Origin: Hydractinia symbiolongicarpus
Lineage: Eukaryota > Cnidaria > Hydrozoa > Anthoathecata > Hydractiniidae
Assembly (NCBI RefSeq): GCF_029227915.1
Contig: NC_079880.1
Coordinates: 21,640,501 to 21,700,500, forward strand
Direction of reading: 5' to 3'
DNA: 60,000 nt
Position numbers and translations under genes: made by a program. The notes beneath the pieces were generated by a model that saw nothing but the letters and a program-made list of their open reading frames with translations, was not told the DNA's origin and searched no databases. Every line of letters begins with the position of its first letter. The first letter of the stretch is position 1. This document shows, one piece after another, positions 1 to 11,552 of this stretch.

Positions 1-2060
1 AAAAATCTAGGAGAGCACACTTAATTGCTCAACCACAACAAATTCTTTAGGTTAATATGGTTAATACCCTTCAATAATTTTGTTCAATTGTTCTTGTAAT
101 TTCATTTTGTGTTTTAAAGAATAACCAAACTGTATCCATGAAATTATTAGCAAAATAATGAAAGAAAAAGAATTATAATAAAAATGAAAGAATAAGTCAA
201 ATAAAAGATGAATGTCACCGCAGACTTTTTTGAATTGCCATGTTAGGTATGTTAGCAATTATCATGGAAGTTCATGTCATTTTCAAATGATGTATAAAAA
301 TGTTTTACATAGCTACAACGTTTGTGTATCATGATTTGCCATGATCAAAAATTTTTCTGCTTATAGGCGTTTCTTACAATACAATAGTCATTTGGAAGTT
401 AATGTTGAACTTCAAAAGACCACAGTGGCTTAAAAAATTTTTAGTTTTGGAAAGAATTTTAAAGAAAACGTGAAAAGCTTTTAGTGGCATAAGTATAGGC
501 GTTGATACTAATCATTGGTTAGACATGTATAAAACATTGGATTATAAAGAAGTCATCAATTGAGTATCACGGAAGAGGATTTAGCTACAAATGCTTACAG
601 AAAGAACAACTTAAAACTAAAATTTTTAGGATTTTTAAATGTTGGGGAGTTTGTTACAAAGTGCAGTCGATATAGACTCACGATTAAAACATTCTTTCTA
701 ACAAAAAAAATCGACATACCATTAATATAAGTCAGCAAGGCAAGACAAAAAAATGCCAACTTCATCATGATGGCACCTAGAAATAAAAATTTATTTTTTT
801 CTCCAGTTTTATCTACATATTAAAGCTTTATTTTATTCTGTATTTTTCTTCGTTACTATAATAATTTTTGTTATTACTAAACACTGTTCCACCGATTGTT
901 ATTCTTTCCGTTTCAAGTATTTGATCTTATGATCGCACAACAATTAGAATATATCACTGAAAAGGTCTTCTACAGAAACAGGAGTGCCTGCAAAAGGGTA
1001 AGACGAAGGTGAAGATTAGGTGCTCAAAAGAAATAGAAGAGACTCTGCAAAAAGAGGAAGGTCGTAAAATGAAGTCTCTTAGATTTGTTATGCTTAGATT
1101 AATACAAAACAAGACAAAATGGAGAAAAACTTAATCACTTTAATCAAAACAACAGAAAAGAGAGACTGTTTAATTTATATACAAATAGACAAAGAAATAT
1201 AGCTTTAAATGTTAATAAATAAATATCAATTTACCTCGAATATAATAGTTTCTTTATGTCTGATAATATTTTGAGACCTTCTTAAAAAAAATCATGCGTA
1301 TTTTTTTTCGTCTTGCAAGAAATAATTCATCTGTGTCCAATGTTTAACCAAGCATGTTAGTGGCTGTAGTTTTTTAACAAGCCTATTATGCCGCAGGAAC
1401 ACGGAAAAAATAAGAAAATGTTTGCATGTTTCTTTGCTCGAATATAAAACGTCCCATATGTAACGCGATAGAAATGTGTTATTTGACAGGCTAATACTGG
1501 AGTAGAAAGCAAGGCGGTTGTCAGGGAAAAAGAGGGTAGTTTAAAGCCCTTCTACCCAAAATAATTTTTTTTAAAAGAACGTAAAAACTAACAATTTTGT
1601 TTCCGTCTCTTAAAAACCAATCCGTTACACCAATTTTGACTTTTTGGTTTTCCGTAACCTTGTGCTAATTTTGAGAATCTCATCGTCAGGAAAAACATTG
1701 GTTTGCCTTCGAGAAGACCTAAATGTAAATACATTTTCTTCCTCCGACAAAGATTATATTTCAACAAATCACGAAGTTTTAAATGGAGGGTTTATTGAGT
1801 CTGGTCAAATTTAACTATAAATTCGTGTTTTTGTTTGTTGTCGAGAAAATAAAAAATGTTTAAAAAGTAAAAAAAGTTAAAAAAAAAAACAGTTTTGAAT
1901 GAGAAATCATGCAGAATAATAAGAACACTAACTTTCTTGGTCATACATTACAAGCTATATCACATTGTAGCTAAGAAAACAAAACCTTAAATTTTTAAAA
2001 CTGGTGTTAGTTTTTGTAGAAAGAACGTAACAACCCTTCAGCTGTTTTTTACATGGATAG
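1..2060. other. AT-rich stretch without a recognised gene
   Basis: No reading frame here has domain-like composition, a signal peptide or convincing splice-linked exons. Frames are short and interrupted. The sequence is AT-rich with poly-A/poly-T runs, as in intergenic or intronic DNA. I could not assign any repeat family. Confidence 0.5.
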
Positions 2061-2446
2061 CTACAATCCTGGCCAAAATTGGTTGAGAAAAGGCCCAACA
2101 CATGTGCATTTATTATCTTTATTATCATTATTTTTGTTTCTGTGGTCCCATGTGCAGATATTCTCTTTTTTGGTGACATAAACTAGCCAGCAAAATTATG
2201 GTATGTGTATGCTAAAACAGTGCAGGTTTTCACTTATAGAATAGTAGCTAGTTTCCAGTACCCCTCTCCCCCCATTTCAATGTTGAAGTTATTGTCACAG
2301 TTTGAAAAATGCAGTTGGCCACTCAACCCACAGCCAGCCATTGGCTTCAACATTGAAATGGGGGAGAGGGGGGCTTGCATCTTTGTTTATCTTATAAGCT
2401 TATGTTGCATTGGAAATTTTATCAACAATTTTGGCCAGGATTGTAG
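2061..2446. repeat. Nested inverted-repeat (foldback/MITE-like) element
   Basis: Two nested inverted repeats define about 386 bp. The outer arms are 2061-2085 and 2423-2446, sharing CTACAATCCTGGCCAAAATT and its complement with one small difference. The inner arms are 2261-2288 and 2345-2372, a pyrimidine-rich C4TCTC6 tract followed by ATTTCAATGTTGAAG and its complement. No transposase is present, so a non-autonomous foldback element is the likely reading. I saw no clear target-site duplication. Short frames crossing it are not genes. Confidence 0.6.
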
Positions 2447-3056
2447 GTAAATAAAGTCTTCCATAGCAAGGTACGTATTCATGTAAAAGGGAACAAAAAT
2501 GTTTCCATTTAGTGTTGAACCAACTTTCAGTCGAGGTTAAAATAAGTGTGCAGTTAAAAGGAGATATACTACTTAAGAATGTTCTATACAACATAACGCT
2601 TCTTAAGAATGCCACTAAAGGGGTTCTAGTATTGTTCTGCGAAATGTTGAGCTTGAATCTGGCCAGAACGTGTGAATAATCAATCCATAAAGTTTTTGTG
2701 TATACTAGCTACATGGATTGAATTGTAGAGTGGTTTTAAGTGAATTAAATCTGAAATATTTGGTGAAATAGAACTCGTGCAAAGATTCGAATCTCTATCT
2801 AAACTTAGCTAGGTACTTTCCGAAATTTATTTACTATTTTTCGAACGCTTGCTCAAAATATTTTTGCGCATGCTCATAATCAATTGTTGAATTTTATTTT
2901 AAGAATCCGTAGTTCAGTGCAGATAAATTTCGAATGCTATTTTGAATAAACTAAAACAGAAAACAAAAAAAAATCTATTTTCTACTTTCTTTCCATTCTT
3001 ATTCTGGGAACTTTAGTTAGGCGAATTACAATTGTTTACCCAGAATAGCCGTTTCA

Positions 3057-3262
3057 GTTCCTAGGGGTATGCTATCAATGAGGATCTTGCAAAGTTCTAG
3101 TGCATTTAAATCTCCCATTTGAGCTACGAAGGTCGTGCAAGCACAATAATCGCTCAACTGGACAATTCTCATGTTTAGCACTAAGCAGAAAGGATAGATT
3201 CATTAAAGTCTCCCGCACTGGAAGCGAACGCTCTATCACAAGGCTAACAGTCGACTTATTAC
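3057..3262 (-). mobile_element. Degraded tRNA-derived SINE, copy 1
   Basis: This stretch matches 8493-8765 along most of its length, including GCTATCAATGAGG, CATTTGAGCTACGAA and CAGAAAGGATAGATTCA. Read on the minus strand, the head at about 3262 down to 3210 resembles a tRNA A-box region (GTCGACTGTTAGCCTTGTGA). The B-box part present in the 8.5-kb copy is missing here, so this copy is internally deleted. It lies about 670 bp beyond the 3' end of the minus-strand Ly6 gene. Confidence 0.5.
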
Positions 3263-3927
3263 TTTTTCCAAGCATATTGTTTAAAAAAAAGTGGAAAATA
3301 TTAGTCACTTGCACAGATTAGAAAGATTTGCTAGTATAAAATTTAATTTACTTCAAAATAGCACTGTAAGAAAATGCTTACTCTGAAGATTATATTATTC
3401 ACTGTTTTTAAATCTCTGCGTTGCCGCGAGAAAAGCATTACGCCTAAATATAATTGATCATGTCGACAATCGGCAATCGGTGGCAGAAATTTGGCGCAGT
3501 GGGAGTTAATGAGTTTTTTCCAATTTTTTTAATTACGCTGTAAAAATTGATAATTTTAACTTTGACAAATTCAAATTGTATAAATGTAATGTAAAATTTG
3601 CCTAAATCACTACTTGTGGGAACAGACTTTACAATTAGTGCAAAAAAGAATGTTGACCGCAAATTTTGGTCTTATTACCATAAGTTCACCAACTAAAATT
3701 ACAATTACAATATAAATTTTAATATATTAAGTGTTTATATGACTAGGGGACTGAAACAAATGACAAATGTCTGAACATATAAAGGGGATGGTTCGTAAAA
3801 ACTATGTTGCATGTCTTGTTTAGCCAGATATTCTGTGTCTCGTTTAAACAAACAATTGAGGCATTTTATTGAAACAACTTAATTTTATCATCGTATTATT
3901 ATTATTGCCTCGTATTCATTAGATATA

Positions 3928-5276
3928 TTAAATATTCATTAGGACTTGTGTAATCCACTGTACGTTGACGGTTGATATCACCAACAAAATTATTGACAAC
4001 ATTGATGGGTGTGAAGAAGCTCTACTTGTGAGTTTTGATCTCTTTCTTCCATGGTTACATAGATTGCCATGGCAACAGGTAGCCTTAAATGTTAGATAGT
4101 AAGATATGTATGATACGGAAGCAATACTAACTCGAATAGTTTTTCTTAACTTTTTATTAAAACTTCATAGCAAAATTGATAATTGATTATTTGGTGGAAA
4201 GGTATTTACTGATTTTGATAAAAAAAGAATTATATATATGTATATAATGCTAATTTTTTACAGGTCAAGTTTTACAGGTCAAGTTTGTACAGGTCAAGTC
4301 TATACAGGTCATTTTTATACAGGCGAAGTCTGAGATATTCGTACACTTACTTTGCATTCGTCATCTCCAGTTTCTTCAAATGAATCACAAAAAGATCGGC
4401 AATCCCATTGACTGTTAAAACATGATTTTCGAAACACTGAGATTTTCTTTTTCCCTTCCTTTGTCATTTTCTTGAAACTATATGACATTGTGATGCACGT
4501 ATCCTCTTTGCCATAACACTTCATCCTTTTCTGAGTAAAAATACACCCTCTTTCATTTGGTGATGAGCATTGAAAACAGAATTGCGATGTCACTATTCAA
4601 AATAATTTAAAAATTTGATTTAGAATTAATAGACTAATGTGCTTGCATATACAGGTAACATATTTAAGGATGGCAACACAAGGATGGAAGAAAGAACAAA
4701 ATGTGCCCTGTAGCTTTGCTATTATAGCCCTAACAAAAATACTAAAAGAATGACACTTCTTCGGTTATCTTAAAAGTTGTCAAACATAATTAACTCGAGA
4801 CGTAAACTCGGTTGTAAATATTGACTAAGTCGTGTTAATCTAGTATAGAACTCGCCTATATAACTATTTGTGGAGACAAACATCTCAATTTGTCAACTAG
4901 TCTCGATATCTTTTGTCAGGGTTAACAGATAGCTAAAGTTTTCTATTTAAACTTAATCCAACATGACAGGGAAACTTCGTGTTTCTAGTTATTGAAGCCT
5001 GCCAGGTAAAGCAATTGGAAACTGCTAGAAAGAAAAGTCTTTTTCATTTTGTTTATGACCTCCAGATGAACTTTAAGTTATCAGTTGATTTACATTATCC
5101 ACAACTCTAATTTAAACAATTCGCAGTTCATTCAACTTTTTAAAGCTTTTTTTAAGCATATTCCTTAATTAATATTTCTTTCCCTCGTTCATGTTATGGA
5201 CAGTATTCTTACCTTTTCCACTACAACGATATGTATTTGCGAATATTACCATCAACACAAAAACAGTCAACGACAT
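3928..5276 (-). CDS. Secreted Ly6/uPAR (three-finger) domain protein, probably GPI-anchored (3 exons)
   Basis: A three-exon model of 153 aa is read on the minus strand. Exon 1 is 5276..5213: ATG, 21 codons and one base, encoding a signal peptide starting MSLTVFVLMVIFANTY, with donor G|GTAAGA. Exon 2 is 4592..4351 (phase 1 in, phase 0 out): it opens CFQC and carries paired cysteines, ending DDEC before GTAAGT. Exon 3 is 4083..3928, opening ATCCHGNLCN and ending in a hydrophobic tail (SIILLVISTVNV) and TAA. Twelve mature cysteines and the CC....CN ending are the Ly6/LU signature; the tail suggests a GPI-anchor signal. Exon sizes, phases and cysteine layout match the plus-strand gene at 8350, so the two are paralogs. 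Such proteins act at the cell surface or are secreted; the partner here is unknown. Confidence 0.82.
4258..4330. repeat. 15-bp tandem repeat (TACAGGTCAAGTTTT type) beside a splice donor
   Basis: About five imperfect copies of a TACAGGTCAAGT-containing unit run up to roughly 20 bp from the 5' splice site of Ly6 exon 2 (exon end 4351). The repeat therefore begins intron 2 of the minus-strand gene. It is a short minisatellite with no coding role. Confidence 0.75.
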
Positions 5277-6119
5277 GTCGAACTTTTGTTAGATGCTAAG
5301 ATTTTCAAACTTCTCTTTTACGGCTTGTAATAAAGATTTCACAAGTATTTTTGGAACTTGCCTACAGTCCTTTGCTAGAGTGTTTTTAGTATTGAATTTT
5401 TTAAAAAGCATCACTACTTGAAGTAAAAAAAACTTCTCCGAACTTCTTCTTCTCCTGTGATTAAATAATCATGATCTTAAAGTAAAAGCTTTATGCATTT
5501 CAAATTATTAAAAACAAAAAAAAAATATTTCACTTGTCTAAACGTTTTATAAGGAGCTAACTGTCAATAATTTATTAAATAACTAGAAAGAAAATTTATC
5601 CGTCATTTCTATTCCTATCCTAAATTACGGAACATAAGAATCACAGTTGAATATCACACGTGTACTTCACAAGTAATGTTTCTATAAAGCATTGTAACAA
5701 TCCTTACTATATGTATTTCCATGACATTTCAGAAATCAGATTACGTGTTCAATTTGTTATTCTGGCTACCATCAGTACTAATTTGACTTCGCAAAACATT
5801 GATAGTAAATTTATAGTCTATTAGTCGTTAACCCATAGAACATTACACGAGGGATCACCCTCTGAATACTTTGCTGCATCATCTATCTTACACGGGGGGT
5901 TATTACTACAAATATAGGTGCGAACAAAATAGAGTTTTTGATTACAACACCCCCCCCCCCTGGGTTTTAGGTTGGCTCATAGACAGACAGAAAGTAATTG
6001 TAAAAGAGATTGCGATTGTCATGAAGCGCAATAACAACATCAAAACCACTTAGTTTCAATCTATATTATAATACCCGTATACGTATACTTCTGTCTGTTG
6101 CGCAAAAGGGTGCCGCAGG

Positions 6120-6215
6120 TAGCAAGATGCTCGGAGTGCTGTATAAAAGGACGGGCAAACCCTTGAATATATCAACAGGCCACCGACTAGTAATATTGTA
6201 TTCCATACTGGTCAA
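6120..6215. repeat. Dispersed repeat, copy 1 (shared with about 16435-16520)
   Basis: The core (ATAAAAGGACGGGCAAACCC, then a CACCGACTAGTA-type end) aligns with 16463-16510 (AAAAAAGACGGGTGAACCC and CACCGACTGGTATT). Both contain a GGG...CCC palindromic core. The family is unidentified and the boundaries are approximate. Confidence 0.4.
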
Positions 6216-7129
6216 GGTTGCCGTTCCTTTCACAACACGGTGTGAAAAAAAACAACTCGCTTCCCAGACCTGGGAACGAGGTTGTAAAGATAGTGCTTTC
6301 ATCCTAGGCCACTTGTATTGGAGCTTTAAAACAACAGCTACCAGTTAGAGCTATTACAACTCTCAAGTTTTTGTTGGAAAACTTCTATTCCCAGCTCTCA
6401 TTGTAAATTCCACAACCTGACCAAAACATTGAAGCTAACCCGTATCTTAAAATATGGAAATTTCGGATGAACGTGATACGAGTTTCGCATTTATGTGTCC
6501 AGCCTCCTCCAAGGCGTTTTAATCAGATCTGTCAATAAACACAGCGCCGATGGGAGACAAAAGACTTTGGGGACGAGGTTGGTGAAATTTGACAAATAAT
6601 TTTTGAATTGTGCTAGTTGATAAGTCCTGTGGAGAAATCATTTCAGGCAGAAGGACAATGAAAAAAAATAAGTTGTTTTAAATTTTTTGCTGACGTCAGC
6701 AGTGCAGATACGTTGCCTGTAATGTGTAGAGGTTGAAACGCTGATCAAAAAATCTAAAACAACCTATTTTTCCATTGTTCTTTTGCCTAAATGGATTTTT
6801 CCACGGGGCATATCTATTAGTTATATAGATTATTGTATTTTATCGTATTTATGAACTGTTGATGGATATGCAAAAAATCGCGACATCTGCAAACAATATT
6901 AATTCTAATTTGTTTGTCTCAGATTACAATTGTAAATTTTATTTTATAGCTTTTACCTGGTCCGAATTTATGGAAGGCGGGCACTTGAAGCCCCCTTTAT
7001 ACCTTCACAGCCAAAATTCACTTAAAACATGAAAACCGAAATAATTATACTTGTCTGCTTTATTTTTTATCTGGAATGTTTATTTTCCACCAACGTTAGC
7101 ACTTTTCCATGTTTTTCAGCGTTTCTAAT

Positions 7130-7680
7130 TACCTTACGTTCGTTTTCGCGAAGATTAAATTTCGCGAATCAGTCGTGTTGAAATATTTTGGGAATATTTT
7201 TTTTTCGCAGATAAACCATTTTAAGGTTCTTCACAAATCTAGTTTTTTGTTGTTGATATTTTACTTTATTTCAGTCCTATTTATTGAGATAAGGTAGCCT
7301 TAAATTGAACTTGCTCGTAACATAGAGGATAGTGACATTTTCGCGAAAATCCTTTTCTGCGAATAAACCATTTCAAAGTTTTTTGCGAAGTATAATTTTG
7401 ACAAATCGATAAGGTAGCTTTGAATTCACATCCACAGACTGGCCCTTTTTTCTATTGACTACAAAAAAGAAAATTTACCAAGATAAACAAAAAAATAAAA
7501 GTTTTGCTTTTCCCGAAGTTAATTTTAGTCAAAAAGTTATTTCTTGCGAATATTTATTGTCGAGTATTGACCTTTCCGGGATTTTTCGCGCAGAAAGTAT
7601 TTCGCGAATATGGATACAAATTAATAAACTTTTGACGTAAAGTCTATTTCCAGTAATATTTATTGCGAAATTGCACCTCA
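7130..7680. repeat. TTCGCGAA-rich degenerate repeat region
   Basis: TTCGCGA / TCGCGAA and related GCGAA motifs recur. Sub-segments repeat, for example GATAAACCATTTTAAGG near 7211 against GAATAAACCATTTCAAAG near 7361, and GATAAGGTAGC twice. Similar GCGAAA-type motifs appear near 13440-13560, 17330-17400 and 18600-18680, which suggests fragments of a dispersed, weakly conserved family. Confidence 0.4.
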
Positions 7681-8299
7681 AACCTGTTCATGTCAAGTTT
7701 CCCAAGAACTGATTTAGTTATGGAGATGTGATCTGCACCTTCTTTGGTGTTACGCGTGTCTTCGTTGCTCGGCCATATTAAGTTAAGCGCATTCCTTCAA
7801 CGCTAATAAGGCAGTCTGCACGTGTGCATAAAGTATCTGAAACCTCGTGATTTGTACAACAATGCACGCAAAAAAATCAACAGGCAGACAATAATAATAC
7901 CAATCCTTTTAATGCAGATTCTTACAAACTATAATCTACACCAAAAAATATGTTTTTGTAAAGGGGAACGGTAGTAAAACTGTTAGACAGTTCACAGGAT
8001 GTTTTCTAGTTAGTTCTGTTCCTTTCTATTCAAGTCTTACTCACGCGAAAGAATAGTCATGGGGAATGATTAATTATTGAGCTTAATGTGGAAATAATTT
8101 TTTTTTAAAGAAAGTTTTTTCTTTTATTAAGATTAAAAAAAAGTACTACATTTAGATTATAATTATTTCATAAGATGATGTGAAGAAGTTCGAGGATGTT
8201 CTAACTTGTTAAATCCACATTTTTGTATTACGTTCTCTTTACATAACAAGGAGACATGACTTTGGACATGTCATAAAGTCAGCTGTTTTGTAGTCTAAA

Positions 8300-8306
8300 T
8301 ATAAAG
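8300..8306 (+). promoter_or_regulatory. Possible TATA box of the plus-strand Ly6 gene
   Basis: TATAAAG lies 44 bases before the start codon at 8350, which would place transcription start near 8330. The motif is common in AT-rich DNA, so this is suggestive only. Confidence 0.3.
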
Positions 8307-8349
8307 ATAAAGTTTTATGCCATTCGTCTGCCAGCTTCTTCCAACGAAC

Positions 8350-10927
8350 ATGAAGATCGTCTGCTTCAAGTTGGTTTTGTTTTATGAAATGCTAACAAAG
8401 TCCATTGAAACCGGTAGGGTTTAGATACACGCTATAAACTTATTCGGAATTATTATTTTTTTTATGGAAATTACTTACCCAGGATGACCTCTTCAGTTCC
8501 TATTGACACTGCTATCAATGAGGGCCCTGCAAAGGGGGGTCCTAGTGCATTTAAAGCTCCCATTTGAGCTACGAACGTCGTGCAAACACAGCAATCGCTG
8601 AACTAGACAACCGCTCAAGATATCAATCCTATTCTCATGCTGAGCGCTAAACAGAAAGGATAGATTCACAATATTATAGTCTCTGGCATGACTCGGCCGG
8701 GGTTTAAGCCAAAGACCTCCCGCACTGAAAGCAAACGCTGTACCACAAGGCCACCAGTCGATCGAAAGGACTTTACTATTTTATCCAATCTCGGTTTTTC
8801 TTGCATGGAAAAATACGATTGGTTTACGGTTCATTAGAACAGGGCTTTTTAAGGAGCCATGCTTACCCCTTCTAGGGAGGCCATTATTAAAATGGTAACC
8901 TAAAATTATTTCAGGTCTTTTTTTAAAAACATGTTTTAACCAACTTATAGAAATTGTCGAGAACTTTATCAAACTGCTGCTAAAATTTCTCAAAATGAAA
9001 AAATGGTATTATTATTAAAAATTGGTATGCTTTTAAACTTATTAGCATGTACGAGGAAACACGGACATCAAACCAATGTAGAGGTTATTAGCGCTGGTCA
9101 ATTTGCTAGTGATAATTTATTGTTGCCAAACATTCGCTGCAAAAAGATACTGCATTTCATCCTTTGTTTGTGATAATTTACTGTTTTAATTGAAACTTAA
9201 TTACCTGAGAGAATTGTTCTGTAATTGCTGGTGGTTTGATTGTGTTATTACTTAAAAAATGGAAACTGCAGTCAAATGGTATATCGTTCTTAAATACTGC
9301 TGTCCTCAAAAATGCACCGGAAACTATAAAGAAAGAAATATAGTCCTATTTTAAGGTTGATTGTGCCTTTAATAATAGTTATTCCATTTGTTCTTGCACA
9401 AAACTAGATCAGCTTGGTTATATAAAGATTATGGTTTATATTTAAAGGAAGGTCTAGAGGAAGGTATGTTACAGTTTACGTGCCTATGACTATCTAAAGC
9501 TAGCTAGCCTCCCATTCTGTATCTTTTTAGTTGACTCTTTATCCTGCTTCACCTGTTCGTCTGACAGTAAAGAGTTATGTCAACAGCTACAAGAAAAAGT
9601 TGCGTGTCCAGAGAACAAGAATGCTTGCTTAACTCTTAGTTATGATTTGAAATCTACCTCAGTTCAAAATGCAATAACAGAGAAAGTGGTCCGAAAGAGG
9701 TGTGTCCAGTTGAACATTAATGGATGTGAACGGTATTGTGAAATGAGATTGATGGTTGGAGATAAAAATTGTCAGGTATTAAAGTATTCTAAATACTGAG
9801 TGCTCTATCTGCGTTATCTGTCTCTTGCCACATTAAATTGGAACTCTCCGATGGCTTATGGCAAGTAAAAGGTTTTAATTTTAAACCAAAATTGTACCCG
9901 TTTGATAACCCTGTTCGGTTCGGCTTATGGCAAGTAAAAGGTTTTAATTTTAAACCAAAATTGTACCCGTTTGATAACCCTGTTCGGTTCGGGGTTTTTT
10001 TTTAACTTTAAATAATGACCGGGAGAGCAGTTTCCGCACCTCCCTCCCCTCCTTAACTTTTAATAGGCTTTCCTAAGTGAAATCAAACTTGGTGCAGCAT
10101 GTCATAAAAGGAATAAAAATAATAATAAAGTCAGCACTTTTTCTGTAAAGTCGTCTAAATTACCAATGTTTACATATTTTGCATGCAAAACTACCAAAAA
10201 TTGCCCGAAAATCCGATTTTTCCAAATTATTGGGTGAAATCCTAAAAAATGGAAAATCGGTTTAATCACGTAACAAAACCTTTCCGAACTCCGAATCCTT
10301 TCCGATTCCCTTTGATTTAATTAAGTTGTGCTTGAGTTTGAAGTTCTTAAATTTCAGGCGAAGTTAAGCTATTTTAACGATTATAAAGGATTATATAGAA
10401 ATTTATATTTAAGGCTCTAGTAGTTTAGGACCTAGAAATTTGGCAGGCTTGTGTCTATATGAGAACTCAGTAAGTACCTATCACATCTATGCAAAATAAC
10501 AAAAAAGTTATTAAAAAACATATCAGGGGGGAAACCTTACCCGTCCTTGGACCGAATAGCGATAAGACAGGGAAGGAAAAGTTGTTTAATATTATATTTT
10601 GAAAAAAGTGTCAACCCTTTTTGTGACAACTCAAAATTTCGTTTTTATAACCGCAAGCTTTTTCAATGCTTCTTGTCCAAAACTTTCGTTTTTGCAATTT
10701 TAAATATCTCTCTATTTTACTAATAATTTACGCAGGTCACTTCTGTTTACATTTTTTAGGCTGGGTGTTGCACAACAGATTTCTGCAACAACGAGATGAA
10801 AACAAAGAGAATACGTTACAAAAGAAGATTCCGTAGTATGGGAATCAAACTTCAGATGGATATTTCATTATCAATTTGTTTAATTGTTGTAACAAGTATT
10901 TGTTTGTTAAAAATGATATCTATGTGA
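8350..10927 (+). CDS. Secreted Ly6/uPAR (three-finger) domain protein, probably GPI-anchored (3 exons)
   Basis: A three-exon model of 158 aa. Exon 1 is 8350..8413 (64 nt), a signal peptide beginning MKIVCFKLVLFY; the donor is G|GTAGGG. Exon 2 is 9531..9775, after a TTTTTAG acceptor: it opens VDSLSCFTC and carries cysteines in the order CFTC, LC, AC, AC, RC, GC, YC, NC, ending CAG|GTATT. Exon 3 is 10760..10927, after TTTTTTAG: it opens AGCCTTDFCNN, then a basic stretch and a hydrophobic end (LSICLIVVTSICLL) before TGA. CCTTDFCN is the classic Ly6 terminal motif, and the tail looks like a GPI-attachment signal. Phases (1, then 0) and the twelve cysteines match the minus-strand gene at 3928-5276. 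AATAAA at 11287 and 11298 may serve as polyA signals. The ligand or role is not inferable. Confidence 0.83.
8493..8765 (-). mobile_element. tRNA-derived SINE, copy 2, inside Ly6 intron 1
   Basis: Read on the minus strand from about 8765, the head resembles a tRNA gene: an A-box-like segment (GGTGGCCTTGTGGTACAGCG), then a diverged B-box region near 8700-8715. It shares most of its body with 3057-3262. It lies within intron 1 of the plus-strand Ly6 gene, in the opposite orientation. The tRNA half is too diverged to be a functional tRNA gene. Confidence 0.6.
9853..9990. repeat. Perfect 69-bp tandem duplication in Ly6 intron 2
   Basis: The 69-bp unit beginning GGCTTATGGCAAGTAAAAGG is present twice head-to-tail (9853-9921 and 9922-9990) with no differences I can see. 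It lies about 80 bp downstream of the exon 2 donor. Perfect identity implies a recent duplication or an assembly artefact. Confidence 0.85.
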
Positions 10928-11468
10928 AGACATACTAAACACTTTTCTAAACCAGTCCATTGTTGTTTAAGGGTGTAACGAAGTGAGATTTTCAGTTCAA
11001 AATTGTGCTATTCCCTCTGAACATCACCATTAAAACAGGTTATAGTTGAAGAATTTATACGCTTATACAAATACATTAACGTCATAGTTATAAAAATAAT
11101 GATGCAGATCAAAAGACAAACATTATTTATGAATGATGCGGTATTTAAAAGTTCGTCTCTATAAACCATTAGAAAATCTGATATGACTGATGTAGTAAGT
11201 GTCGCAGTGAGAGTAGTTGAGAGTAGTGAGAGTAGTGAGAAGAAAAAGACGCACCAGGGAAAAATTCATGTGCTTCAATATGCTTTAATAAAATTTGAAT
11301 AAAATTAAGCGTGTATTAATTTAGCGAATGATTTTTTTATGTAGATTTAGTTTCAGGAATTTTGCTAAAATTCTCTAATTTTGCTAAATTTTCACCACAT
11401 CAAATTTTCTTTTCTTAAAGCAGTTGAATCGCATTTTTCTTAATTCGAAACAGATTGCCTCTTACCCT
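10928..11468. other. Intergenic DNA, plus-strand Ly6 3' flank
   Basis: The stretch holds a likely 3'UTR for the Ly6 gene with two AATAAA motifs (11287 and 11298), and a short GAGAGTAGT tandem repeat at about 11208-11240. Nothing else is recognised. The two flanking genes converge here. Confidence 0.5.
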
Positions 11469-11474
11469 TTTATT
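11469..11474 (-). terminator. Polyadenylation signal AATAAA of the DNRLRE-like gene
   Basis: On the minus strand AATAAA lies about 80 bases beyond the stop codon at 11553, a usual distance for an animal polyA signal. Confidence 0.5.
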
Positions 11475-11552
11475 TTAACATGCAACGAGTATTTAAATTC
11501 TATTACATAAAAGAAGAAAATACGAAAAATATTGTATCATGAACATTTTGTC

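Larger units (their letters stand above)
5277..8299. other. Intergenic DNA between the two Ly6 genes
   Basis: No gene is supported here. A run of 11 C occurs at about 5950. A dispersed repeat lies near 6120-6215. Low-complexity DNA rich in TTCGCG motifs lies at 7130-7680. The remaining sequence is AT-rich and the reading frames have no recognisable composition. Confidence 0.5.

Noticed and set aside
5871-6348. Short plus- and minus-strand frames around a C-run and a dispersed repeat
   Set aside because: They overlap on both strands, cross a repeat, and show no domain, signal peptide or splice-linked partner.
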